Source of the DNA: an uncultured Christensenella sp.
GTDB taxonomy: Bacteria; Bacillota; Clostridia; Christensenellales; UBA3700
Direction: 5' to 3'
Length of the DNA stretch: 56,259 bases
Assembly: GCA_910583735.1 (NCBI GenBank)
Contig: CAJTXS010000008.1
Coordinates: forward strand, 1-56,259
The position numbers and the translations under genes were made by a program. The notes under the pieces are model-generated. The model was not told the DNA's origin. It searched no databases and worked only from the letters and a program-made list of their open reading frames with translations. This document shows positions 43,034 to 50,988 of the stretch, piece after piece (position 1 is the first letter of the stretch; each line of letters begins with the position of its first letter).

Positions 43034-43402
43034 ATGAAGAGTATCGCCGATATACAGGCAATTAAGGAGAATATGGCTAAGCACATATTTATCCGCGACA
43101 ACAAGGACGATCACGTAGAGACGCGTATTGTCGTCGGTATGGACGATTGCGGCATTGCCGCGGGCGCGGACAAGGTGTTCGACGCTATGATAGAGGATGT
43201 GGCTTCGCGCGGAGTCAAGAATACGAGAGTATACCGCAGCGGATGCATGGGCAGATGCGATTTGGAGCCTACGGTTGAGGTTTACGTGCCCGGACAGCCT
43301 AAGGTCACTTATGTAAACGTCGATATTGCCAAGGCGGCGGAGATAGTGGATAAGCATATAGTCGGCGGCAATCCCGTCGCGGCTTATACGGTTAACGCTT
43401 AA
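43034..43402 (+). CDS. [2Fe-2S] thioredoxin-like hydrogenase subunit (HndB-like)
   Basis: A 122-aa small iron-sulfur subunit. After a helical start (SIADIQAIKENMAKHIFIR), the thioredoxin-like [2Fe-2S] ferredoxin fold shows Cys at VGMDDCGIAAGADK and at YRSGCMGRCDLEPTVEVY, with the spacing of HndB/HydC-type subunits. It passes electrons inside NAD(P)-linked, probably electron-bifurcating, [FeFe] hydrogenases. GGAGGAG lies eight bases before ATG. It is first of a three-gene operon (hndC starts 19 bp later). The NuoE-like HndA, usually the first gene, is missing, so the complex here is either three-subunit or completed by a distant gene. Confidence 0.88.
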   Translation: MKSIADIQAIKENMAKHIFIRDNKDDHVETRIVVGMDDCGIAAGADKVFDAMIEDVASRGVKNTRVYRSGCMGRCDLEPTVEVYVPGQPKVTYVNVDIAKAAEIVDKHIVGGNPVAAYTVNA

Positions 43403-43421
43403 AGGAGAAGGGAGATAGATT

Positions 43422-45206
43422 ATGTATAAAAGTCACGTATTGGTATGCGGCGGAACGGGATGTACTTCCAATAACAGCCGTAAAATCAGAGAGGAACTCA
43501 AGAAGCAACTTGGCGACAACAATCTTCAAGACACCGTTCAGATAGTGGAGACGGGCTGCTTCGGTCTATGCGCGAGCGGTCCCGTTGTTATCGTCTATCC
43601 CGAGGCTGCATTCTACAGCAATGTAAAAGTCGACGACGTCACCGACATCGTCCAGCAGCATCTCATCAGAGGTAAACTCGTAGAGAGACTGCTACATAAA
43701 GAGAAGGATGGCGAGCCTCCCGTCAAGTCTCTTACCGATACCGAGTTTTACAGACGTCAGACGAGAGTTGCGCTGCGCAACTGCGGCGTTATTAATCCCG
43801 AGAATATCGACGAGTATATCGCCTTCGACGGTTATCAAGCTCTTATCAAGTGTCTTACCGAGTACAGTCCTCAAGAGGTTATCGACATCATTAAGCAGTC
43901 GGGACTGCGCGGCAGAGGCGGCGCGGGATTCCCTACAGGCATGAAGTGGCAGTTCGTACACAACGCGCAGAGCGACGTCAAGTATGTATGCTGCAACGCC
44001 GACGAGGGCGACCCCGGCGCGTTCATGGATAGGTCTGTGTTGGAGGGCGACCCTCACGCGGTGCTCGAGGCTATGGCGATTGCCGCTTACGCCGTGGGCG
44101 GTACTCAAGGCTACATATATGTGCGCGCCGAGTATCCTATCGCGGTTGAGCGTTGTAAGATAGCTCTTGCGCAGGCAAGAGAGTACGGTCTGCTGGGTAA
44201 GAATATACTCGGTACCGATTTCAGCTTCGATATAGACATACGTCTTGGCGCGGGCGCGTTCGTTTGCGGCGAGGAGACGGCGCTCATGGTATCGGTCGAG
44301 GGCAACCGCGGCGAGCCTCGTCCCCGTCCTCCGTTCCCCGCTAACAAGGGACTGTTCGGCAAGCCTACTTTGCTCAACAACGTGGAGACGTACGCCAACA
44401 TCACTCAGATTATCACCAAGGGCGCAGATTGGTTCGCGTCTATGGGTACGGATAAGTCCAAGGGCACCAAAGTGTTCGCCCTCGGCGGCAAGATAGTCAA
44501 TACGGGTCTTGTGGAAGTGCCTATGGGCACTACGCTGAGAGAGATTGTCTACGATATCGGCGGCGGTATCCCCGGCGGCAAGCAATTTAAGGCGGCGCAG
44601 ACGGGCGGACCCAGCGGCGGATGTATTCCTCCTCAGCACCTCGACATACCTATCGACTACGACAAGCTTATAGAGATAGGCTCGATGATGGGCTCGGGCG
44701 GACTTATAGTAATGGACGAGGATACCTGTATGGTAGATATAGCCAAGTTCTTCCTCGAGTTCACCGTAGACGAGTCTTGCGGTAAATGCACTCCTTGCCG
44801 TATCGGCACCAAGCGCTTGCTGGAGATGCTGGATAAGGTCACTAACGGCACCGCTACGCTCGAGGACCTCGATAAGATGGAGAAGCTGTGCTATTACATA
44901 AAGGACAACGCGCTGTGCGGCTTGGGACAGACTGCTCCCAACCCCGTGCTTTCCACGCTCAAGTATTTCCGTCACGAGTACGAGACGCATATCAAGGAGA
45001 AGAAGTGCCCCGCTCACGTGTGCAAGAAGTTGGTTACATATTCCATTACCGACGCGTGCAAGGGCTGTACGCTGTGTAAGCGCAACTGTCCTGTCGGCGC
45101 AATCGACGGCAATGTGAGAGAGCAGCACGTCATCAACCGCGATAAGTGTATTAAGTGCGGCGCTTGCCTTGACGGATGTAAATTCAAGGCGATTGTTAAG
45201 GAGTAA
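43422..45206 (+). CDS. hndC: NADH-binding hydrogenase subunit (HndC/HydB, NuoF-like)
   Basis: A 594-aa flavoprotein subunit. Order of domains: N-terminal thioredoxin-like [2Fe-2S] module (CGGTGCTSNNSRKI, ETGCFGLCASGPVV), NuoF FMN/NADH domain (GLRGRGGAGFPTGMKW, CNADEGDPGAFMDRSVLEGDP, GAGAFVCGEETALMVSVEG), SLBB, the [4Fe-4S] site ESCGKCTPCRIGTKRLLEML, and a C-terminal 2x[4Fe-4S] ferredoxin (CKGCTLCKRNCPVGAI, CIKCGACLDGCKFKAI). In bifurcating hydrogenases this subunit exchanges electrons with NAD(H) and ferredoxin. It is co-directional, 19 bp after hndB and 4 bp before hndD. GGAGAAGGGAG precedes ATG. Confidence 0.96.
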   Translation: MYKSHVLVCGGTGCTSNNSRKIREELKKQLGDNNLQDTVQIVETGCFGLCASGPVVIVYPEAAFYSNVKVDDVTDIVQQHLIRGKLVERLLHKEKDGEPPVKSLTDTEFYRRQTRVALRNCGVINPENIDEYIAFDGYQALIKCLTEYSPQEVIDIIKQSGLRGRGGAGFPTGMKWQFVHNAQSDVKYVCCNADEGDPGAFMDRSVLEGDPHAVLEAMAIAAYAVGGTQGYIYVRAEYPIAVERCKIALAQAREYGLLGKNILGTDFSFDIDIRLGAGAFVCGEETALMVSVEGNRGEPRPRPPFPANKGLFGKPTLLNNVETYANITQIITKGADWFASMGTDKSKGTKVFALGGKIVNTGLVEVPMGTTLREIVYDIGGGIPGGKQFKAAQTGGPSGGCIPPQHLDIPIDYDKLIEIGSMMGSGGLIVMDEDTCMVDIAKFFLEFTVDESCGKCTPCRIGTKRLLEMLDKVTNGTATLEDLDKMEKLCYYIKDNALCGLGQTAPNPVLSTLKYFRHEYETHIKEKKCPAHVCKKLVTYSITDACKGCTLCKRNCPVGAIDGNVREQHVINRDKCIKCGACLDGCKFKAIVKE

Positions 45207-45210
45207 GATT

Positions 45211-46953
45211 ATGGCAACGATTAATATTAAAATCAACAACAGAGATTACACCGTAGAAAGCGGAACCACAATACTCGAGGCTTGCCGTCAGGCGGGTATC
45301 AAGATACCCACCCTATGCTATCTCGAGAAGATTAATTGTATAGGCGCATGTCGCGTATGCGTAGTAGAGGTCAAAGGCGCAAGGTCGCTGGTAGCGGCTT
45401 GCACCTATCCATTGGACAGAGACGGCACCGAGATATTTACCAATACCCCCAAGGTCATCGAGAGCCGTAAGACCACCGTCGAGTTGCTCCTATCCGACCA
45501 TGACCAGAAGTGCCTCAGCTGCGCGCGCAATACCAACTGCGAGTTGCAGACGCTGGCTTATGAGCTGGGCTGCGACGCGGCTAAATTCGCAGGAGCCAAG
45601 AACGAGTGCGGCAAGGACGAGTCGTCCGTGTGTTTTGTCAGAGACAACAGCAAGTGTATACTTTGCCGTCGCTGCGTAGCGGTATGCGATCAAGTGCAGT
45701 CGGTGAGCGTCATCGGCGCCAACAATCGCGGCTTCGATACGCAGATAGGCTGCGCTTTCGAGAAGAATATAGCCGATACCGCCTGCGTAGGTTGCGGTCA
45801 ATGCGTAGTCAATTGCCCCACGGGCGCGCTCGTGGAGAAGGACGAAATTCCCGCGGTTATGGCTGCGCTCGGAGATCCTACCAAGCATGTGGTGATAGGC
45901 ACTGCTCCTTCGGTAAGAGTGGCTCTCGGCGAGGAGTTCGGCAATCCCATCGGTACGGACACCGAGGGCAAGATGGTTGCGGCGCTCAGACGTATGGGCT
46001 TCGATAAGGTATTCGACGTAGACTTCGCGGCGGACCTCACCATAATGGAAGAGGGATTCGAGCTGCTCGACAGACTTAACAACGGCGGCGTATTGCCTAT
46101 GATTACATCTTGTTCTCCCGCGTGGGTCAAGTTCTGCGAGATGAATTATCCCAAGCAGATAGGTCATTTGTCTACCGCCAAGTCGCCTCAACAGATGTTC
46201 GGCGCGTCGGTTAAGACCTATTACGCCGAGAAGATGAATATCGACCCCAAGGATATATTCGTTGTGTCCGTCATGCCTTGTATCGCCAAGAAGTTCGAAA
46301 AAACGCGTCCCAATCAAAGCGCGGCGGGCGTACCCGATATCGACGCCGTACTCACTACGAGAGAGCTTGCAAGGCTCATTAAGAGACAGGGTATCGTATA
46401 CAACTCTTTACCCGACGAGCAGTTCGACGCGCCTTTGGGCGTATCTACGGGCGCGGGTGTAATATTCGGCGCTACGGGCGGAGTTATGGAAGCGGCTCTG
46501 CGTACTGTTGCAGACCTTGTCGAGGGCAAGGAACTCAAGGATGTAGACTATCACGATGTGAGAGGTCAGCAGGGCATCAAGACCGCTACGCTCACTTTGG
46601 GCGGTAAGGAAATTAAGATAGCGGTCGCAAGCTCGCTTGCCAATGCGCGCGTACTCATGGAAGAGATCAAGGCTGGCAACAGTCCTTATCAGTTCATAGA
46701 GGTAATGTCTTGTCCCGGCGGCTGTGTCAACGGCGGCGGTCAGCCTATCCATGACGCGGATACAAGACGCAACGTAGATATCCCCGCACTGAGAGCCAAG
46801 GCGATATACGCCAACGACAGCGCGTGCGCATACCGTAAGAGCTATAAGAACCCCGCAATCATGGCTATATACGACGAGTATTTGGGCAAGCCCAACAGCC
46901 ATAAGGCACACGATATCCTTCACACAAAGTATATCGAGAGAGGTCTCAAGTAA
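45211..46953 (+). CDS. hndD: [FeFe] hydrogenase catalytic subunit (HndD/HydA)
   Basis: Reversible proton reduction to H2. 580 aa from ATG 45211 (AAGGAG overlaps the hndC stop); an in-frame ATG 42 bases earlier lies inside hndC and lacks support. Domains: N-terminal [2Fe-2S] ferredoxin (CYLEKINCIGACRVCVVEV), His-ligated [4Fe-4S] (HDQKCLSCARNTNCELQ), two [4Fe-4S] clusters (CILCRRCVAVC, CVGCGQCVVNCPTGAL), then the H-cluster domain with all three signatures: TSCSPAWVKF, MPCIAKKFEKTRP and the C-terminal MSCPGGCVNGGGQP. FGATGGVMEAALRT is intact. A terminator (46974-47002) ends the operon. H-cluster maturases HydEFG are not in the window. Confidence 0.97.
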   Translation: MATINIKINNRDYTVESGTTILEACRQAGIKIPTLCYLEKINCIGACRVCVVEVKGARSLVAACTYPLDRDGTEIFTNTPKVIESRKTTVELLLSDHDQKCLSCARNTNCELQTLAYELGCDAAKFAGAKNECGKDESSVCFVRDNSKCILCRRCVAVCDQVQSVSVIGANNRGFDTQIGCAFEKNIADTACVGCGQCVVNCPTGALVEKDEIPAVMAALGDPTKHVVIGTAPSVRVALGEEFGNPIGTDTEGKMVAALRRMGFDKVFDVDFAADLTIMEEGFELLDRLNNGGVLPMITSCSPAWVKFCEMNYPKQIGHLSTAKSPQQMFGASVKTYYAEKMNIDPKDIFVVSVMPCIAKKFEKTRPNQSAAGVPDIDAVLTTRELARLIKRQGIVYNSLPDEQFDAPLGVSTGAGVIFGATGGVMEAALRTVADLVEGKELKDVDYHDVRGQQGIKTATLTLGGKEIKIAVASSLANARVLMEEIKAGNSPYQFIEVMSCPGGCVNGGGQPIHDADTRRNVDIPALRAKAIYANDSACAYRKSYKNPAIMAIYDEYLGKPNSHKAHDILHTKYIERGLK

Positions 46954-46973
46954 TACGGTAAGTCATTACAGTC

Positions 46974-47007
46974 GCGGGCGGTTGCTATAGGCAGCCGCCC
47001 GCTTTGT
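46974..47007 (+). terminator. Intrinsic terminator after hndBCD
   Basis: GCGGGCGGTTGC (46974-46985) pairs with GCAGCCGCCCGC (46991-47002) including one G.U, followed by TTTGTTT. Confidence 0.8.
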
Positions 47008-47137
47008 TTCGATGCGGAAATCATCGATTATTTTTTTGCATAATATGCGATTTTATAAATTAGTATTATAGACATTTAAGCTTAGTTTTTGTATAATTTA
47101 TACAGTTGCGGCGGTATACCGCATAAGGAGAATTTAC

Positions 47138-48121
47138 ATGATAAGAATAGGCATAATGGGATACGGCAATCTCGGCAGAGGGGTAGAGGCGGCAATAGCG
47201 CACAATCCCGATATGGAGCTCGCTGCGGTATTTACAAGACGCAGTCCCGACGGACTTAAGATAGCGACTGAGGGAGTCCCCGTGTTTCATTGCTCGGAGG
47301 CGGAGGCGCATAAGGACGATATAGATGTGCTAATACTGTGCGGAGGCAGCGCTACCGACCTGCCCAAGCAGACGCCCGAATATATCCGCTTGTTCAATGT
47401 AGTGGACAGCTTCGATACTCACGCTAATATTCCCGAGCATTTCGACGCGGTCGACGCGAGCGGAAACAAGTACGGAAGATTGGGACTTATCAGCTGCGGT
47501 TGGGACCCCGGGATGTTCTCGCTCAACAGAGTATACGCGTCCGCCGTGCTGCCCGATTGCGCAACGTACACCTTTTGGGGTAAGGGCGTAAGTCAAGGGC
47601 ACTCCGATGCCATTCGCAGGATAGAGGGCGTAAAGGATGCAAGACAGTATACCGTGCCCGTAAGCGAAGCATTGGACAGAGTGCGCAGCGGAGAGAATCC
47701 TGAGCTTACCACGAGGCAGAAGCACACCAGAGAGTGCTACGTGGTAGTAGAGGACGGCGCGGACAAGGAGCGCATCGAGAGGGAGATAGTTACCATGCCC
47801 AATTATTTCTCCGACTACGATACGACAGTCAATTTTATATCCGAGCAAGAGCTTAAAGAAAAGCACGGCGGCATACCACACGGCGGCTTTGTGATATCGA
47901 GTGGCAAGACGGGACTTAACGGAGAGTACGACAACGTCATCGAGTACTCGCTTAAGCTCGACTCCAATCCCGCGTTTACTTCATCAGTGCTCATTGCGTA
48001 CGCAAGAGCAGTGTACCGCATGAGTAAAGAGGGCAAGACGGGATGCGTCACCGTGCTCGACGTACCGCCCGCGTACCTTTCTCCTCTTGCGCCCGAGCAG
48101 CTTCGCAAGAGCATGCTTTGA
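47138..48121 (+). CDS. ddh: meso-Diaminopimelate dehydrogenase
   Basis: NADPH-dependent one-step amination of tetrahydrodipicolinate to meso-DAP, for lysine and the cell wall. 327 aa, normal. The Rossmann motif is GIMGYGNLGRGVEAAI at the N-terminus; CGGSATDLPKQTPEYIRLFN, the substrate-binding ISCGWDPGMFSLNRVYA, FWGKGVSQGHSDAIRRI and GGIPHGGFVISSGKTG are characteristic of Ddh. AAGGAG precedes ATG, and a GCGGTATACCGC palindrome sits just before the ribosome binding site. It is a single gene with its own terminator (48211-48243). Together with dapL it gives two independent routes from the same precursor; Ddh also fixes ammonia directly, which links it to nitrogen supply. Confidence 0.96.
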   Translation: MIRIGIMGYGNLGRGVEAAIAHNPDMELAAVFTRRSPDGLKIATEGVPVFHCSEAEAHKDDIDVLILCGGSATDLPKQTPEYIRLFNVVDSFDTHANIPEHFDAVDASGNKYGRLGLISCGWDPGMFSLNRVYASAVLPDCATYTFWGKGVSQGHSDAIRRIEGVKDARQYTVPVSEALDRVRSGENPELTTRQKHTRECYVVVEDGADKERIEREIVTMPNYFSDYDTTVNFISEQELKEKHGGIPHGGFVISSGKTGLNGEYDNVIEYSLKLDSNPAFTSSVLIAYARAVYRMSKEGKTGCVTVLDVPPAYLSPLAPEQLRKSML

Positions 48122-48210
48122 TATATAATATCGGTATAGTTATACGCGTAGTGTAGACTGCGCTTATCGACAATGTATTAATATTGACATAGGATAGGTA
48201 ATATTTCGAT

Positions 48211-48243
48211 TGAGCGAGGCAAGTAAGCCTCGCTCAGTTTTTA
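48211..48243 (+). terminator. Intrinsic terminator after ddh
   Basis: Perfect 10-bp stem TGAGCGAGGC (48211-48220) / GCCTCGCTCA (48227-48236), AAGTAA loop, T-rich tail. Confidence 0.85.
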
Positions 48244-48389
48244 TTAATATAGATATTTATTATTTTACCCATTGACACGTTATGTTTAGACAGATTTAAG
48301 CCTTACATATGCAGGCGACGAGGCGCGGCATGTAGATTGTCGCAGCTGTTTTATTTAGAGTAATTCATACACGGCGGAGCGCTTGCAAT

Positions 48390-48397
48390 CATACAAT
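48390..48397 (+). promoter_or_regulatory. CATACAAT box, possible mother-cell sigma -10
   Basis: CATACAAT fits the -10 consensus of sporulation sigma E/K promoters; ACAC 17 bp upstream (48369-48372) is compatible with a sigma-K -35. It lies only five bases before the glycosyltransferase ATG, which has no ribosome binding site. It could be chance. Confidence 0.3.
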
Positions 48398-48402
48398 GTA
48401 AC

Positions 48403-49476
48403 ATGAAAGTCTGCGTATATGCCATTGCCAAGAATGAGAGTAAATTCGTAAAGCGTTGGGTCAATTCTATGCGCGAGGCGGACGAGATTACGGTGCTTGA
48501 TACCGGCTCCGACGACGATACCGTAAGGCTGCTTAAAGAGTGCGGCGTACGAGTGGAGAGCGCGGTACTGCAGCCGTTCAGATTCGATGTCGCTCGCAAT
48601 CTATCTATGGATATGGTGGCGGAGGATGCCGATATATGCGTATGTACCGATTTGGATGAAGTATTCGTGCCGGGATGGCGCGCCGCTATGGAAAAGGCGT
48701 GGCGCGACGGCGTCAAGACTCTCAAGTACAGATATACTTGGAGCTTTTCGGACGACGGAAGCGAGGGATATGTATTCTGGATAGGCAAGACGCATGCGCG
48801 TCGCGGCTTTAGATGGGTGCATCCCGTCCACGAGGTGCTGGAGTTTGAGGGCGGCGAGCCGCTGCAGGCGTATGCCGTAGGCGTGCAGCTCAATCATTAT
48901 CCCGATTCGAGCAAGCCGCGGAGCAGCTATCTTCCTCTCCTCGAGTTGTCCGTTAAGGAGCGTCCCGATGACGACCGCAATGTGCATTATCTCGGAAGAG
49001 AGTATATGTATTACCGAATGTACGACAAGGCTATAGAGACGCTTAAAAGACATTTGAGCCTGCCGTCAGCCACTTGGGAGGACGAGCGAGCGGCGTCTAT
49101 GCGCTACATTTCGCGCTGCTATTCGGCTCTCGGCAATAACCGCGAGGCAGAAAGGTATGCTCTCCGCGCTGCCGCGGAAGCTCCGCATACGCGAGAGGCT
49201 TGGGTGGACGCCGCCAAGATGTATGTTAACCTCAAGGACTGGCACGGAGCGTGTTTTTGCGCTAATAAGGCGCTGGCAATCAAAGATAGGTCCATGTCGT
49301 ATATCAACGAGCCCGACGCCTGGGGATACGCGCCTTACGACTGTCTTGCCGTTGCGCTGTACTATCTCGGAGACTATAAGTCGGCATTGAGCGCAGCCGA
49401 CTCCGCGCTGTCGCTCGGCGGCAATGATGCTCGTCTTGTCAATAATCGCAGACTGATTGCGGATAAGATAAAATAA
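48403..49476 (+). CDS. Family 2 glycosyltransferase with TPR-like tail
   Basis: A 357-aa cytoplasmic glycosyltransferase. Residues 1-~170 are a GT-A fold: CVYAIAKNESKFVKRWVNSM, DEITVLDTGSDDDTVRLL (nucleotide-sugar aspartates) and CTDLDEVFVPGW, the metal-binding D-x-D. Residues ~190-350 form TPR-like helical pairs (YLGREYMYYRMYDKAIETLKR minus its first residue, YISRCYSALGNNREAERYALR and so on, ending in an ALYYLGDYKSALSAADSAL repeat). This TPR form is often found beside genes for repetitive surface glycoproteins; C. difficile sgtA next to bclA3 is the known parallel. The collagen-like gene starts 24 bp later, so its threonines are the likely acceptor. No Shine-Dalgarno sequence precedes ATG 48403. 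Confidence 0.88.
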   Translation: MKVCVYAIAKNESKFVKRWVNSMREADEITVLDTGSDDDTVRLLKECGVRVESAVLQPFRFDVARNLSMDMVAEDADICVCTDLDEVFVPGWRAAMEKAWRDGVKTLKYRYTWSFSDDGSEGYVFWIGKTHARRGFRWVHPVHEVLEFEGGEPLQAYAVGVQLNHYPDSSKPRSSYLPLLELSVKERPDDDRNVHYLGREYMYYRMYDKAIETLKRHLSLPSATWEDERAASMRYISRCYSALGNNREAERYALRAAAEAPHTREAWVDAAKMYVNLKDWHGACFCANKALAIKDRSMSYINEPDAWGYAPYDCLAVALYYLGDYKSALSAADSALSLGGNDARLVNNRRLIADKIK

Positions 49477-49500
49477 TTCGCTGATTTTTCGGAGGAAATA

Positions 49501-50721
49501 ATGTCAGATAATAGATGTAATAACGGTTGCGGCAGCTTCCCTCGCCGTTGCGGTTGCGACAACGATCCCGTATGCGTATGCGGCGCATGGCGCGGTCCGA
49601 CGGGTCCTACCGGACCGACAGGACCGAGAGGCTTAAGCGTATCGATTATGGGACCCACAGGACCTACGGGTCCTATAGGCCCTATGGGTCCCGCAGGAGC
49701 GACGGGCGCAACAGGCGCAACAGGCGCAACAGGCGCGGCAGGTCCGATAGGTCCCACCGGTCCCATTGGTCCCGCAGGAGCGACGGGTGCCACAGGCGCA
49801 ACAGGAGCAACAGGTGCAGTAGGTCCGATAGGTCCCACCGGTCCCACGGGCCCCGCAGGAGCGACGGGCGCAACAGGCGCAACGGGAGCGGCAGGTGCGG
49901 CAGGTCCGATAGGTCCCACCGGACCCACAGGCCCCGCAGGAGCGACGGGCGCCACGGGCGCAACGGGCGCAACAGGCGCGGCAGGTCCGATAGGTCCCAC
50001 CGGTCCCACGGGTCCCGCAGGAGCGACGGGCGCAGCAGGTGCAGCGGGCGCGGCAGGTCCGATAGGTCCCACCGGTCCCACGGGCCCCGCAGGAGCGACG
50101 GGCGCAGCAGGTGCAGCCGGCGCAGAAGGTCCGACAGGTCCCACCGGACCCACAGGCCCCGCAGGAGCGACGGGCGCAGCGGGAGTAGCCGGCGCAGTAG
50201 GTCCGACAGGTCCCACCGGACCCACAGGCCCCGCAGGAGCAACGGGCGCAGCGGGAGCAGCCGGCGCAATAGGTCCTACAGGTCCGACTGGTCCTGCCAA
50301 CGGATTGTCTGCCTACGGCGGAGTGTACAGCACTGTGCCTCAGACGCTTAACCTGACCATCGGCGGCAGCACGCAGATCCCTATGGCTACGACTATGCCT
50401 GCGCTCGATGTCACTTATACGCCTGCCAACAGCATTACCGTAACCAATGCAGGCACGTATTCTATTGATTACAATACGATTGCGTCGGTTGCAGCAGGCG
50501 CAGGTTTGACCTTGGCTGTTCGTCGTAACGGTACCAATATACCGTCTGCTACTAAGACGAGGACTTTGGCTGCGGGAGTGGAGTCGCCGTTTGCGGGCAG
50601 TATAATAATCAACCTTACGGCGGGAGACGTGATAGACATGGCCTTCTCGGCGCTTTTAGCTCTCGGCGTAACGCTTGGTAGCGGAGTCAATGCGTCGCTT
50701 ACGGTTAAGAAACTCGATTGA
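49501..50721 (+). CDS. Collagen-like surface or exosporium protein (BclA-like)
   Basis: A 406-aa protein with GGAGGAAA before ATG. A Cys-rich N-terminal segment (RCNNGCGSFPRRCGCDNDPVC minus one end) precedes Gly-X-Y triplets from about residue 32 to 268, dominated by GPT, GPI, GPA, GAT and GAA. The ~140-residue C-terminal domain is a beta sandwich resembling BclA/C1q-like trimerisation heads (YGGVYSTVPQTLNLTIGGS, VTNAGTYSIDYNTIASVAAG, ending LTVKKLD). The architecture matches spore-surface collagen-like glycoproteins of Bacillus and Clostridia. Threonine in the Y position is the typical O-glycosylation site, fitting the upstream glycosyltransferase. No signal peptide is seen, as for spore-surface proteins assembled from the mother cell. 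The large antisense frames here are artefacts of the repeat. Confidence 0.93.
   Translation: MSDNRCNNGCGSFPRRCGCDNDPVCVCGAWRGPTGPTGPTGPRGLSVSIMGPTGPTGPIGPMGPAGATGATGATGATGAAGPIGPTGPIGPAGATGATGATGATGAVGPIGPTGPTGPAGATGATGATGAAGAAGPIGPTGPTGPAGATGATGATGATGAAGPIGPTGPTGPAGATGAAGAAGAAGPIGPTGPTGPAGATGAAGAAGAEGPTGPTGPTGPAGATGAAGVAGAVGPTGPTGPTGPAGATGAAGAAGAIGPTGPTGPANGLSAYGGVYSTVPQTLNLTIGGSTQIPMATTMPALDVTYTPANSITVTNAGTYSIDYNTIASVAAGAGLTLAVRRNGTNIPSATKTRTLAAGVESPFAGSIIINLTAGDVIDMAFSALLALGVTLGSGVNASLTVKKLD
49741..50294 (+). repeat. Collagen-coding tandem repeat, period 81 then 72 bp
   Basis: Units begin at GGTCC in 49741, 49822, 49903, 49984, 50056, 50128, 50200 and 50272: three steps of 81 bp (27 residues), a 72-bp step, then three more of 72 bp (24 residues). 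The shorter unit lacks three Gly-Ala-Thr triplets' worth of the GAT block. Copies are nearly identical at DNA level. Confidence 0.85.
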
Positions 50722-50753
50722 CCTTTGCCTTAAGGCGTAATCTAATCGATTGG

Positions 50754-50780
50754 GAGGGCGGATTATCCGCCCTCTTTTTG
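50754..50780 (+). terminator. Intrinsic terminator after the collagen-like gene
   Basis: Perfect 9-bp stem GAGGGCGGA (50754-50762) / TCCGCCCTC (50766-50774), TTA loop, T5. Confidence 0.85.
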
Positions 50781-50925
50781 AGCGTTAAACGGCAAAATAG
50801 CAAAAATCGGCAGAAGTATTTAAGTGAAATTCAATACTTTGGATAATTATATTCTGCGGCGCTTAAAGTTATAAAAAATCGAATAAGACAAATTACAGCT
50901 AAACGTAAGAGAGATTGCAAAAAAA

Positions 50926-50954
50926 TTGACAATTCAATAATATGTTAGTATCAT
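50926..50954 (+). promoter_or_regulatory. Promoter of the M60 peptidase gene
   Basis: TTGACA (50926-50931), 17-bp spacer, TATCAT (50949-50954). Confidence 0.7.
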
Positions 50955-50988
50955 AATATAGATTAAAAACATAGCGGATAGATTGGTT

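Noticed and set aside
43692..45239. Minus-strand ORF of 515 aa opposite hndC
   Set aside because: Fully antisense to a clear NuoF-type gene; composition is that of a reverse-complement shadow.
49741..50294. Regular repeat spacing resembling a CRISPR array
   Set aside because: Period is 72-81 bp without unique spacers and it encodes Gly-X-Y triplets.
49374..50300. Long minus-strand ORF (308 aa) rich in Gly-Pro-Val-Ala
   Set aside because: It is the reverse reading of the collagen-coding GC-rich repeat; no ribosome binding site or domain, and the sense frame has a complete protein with a ribosome binding site.
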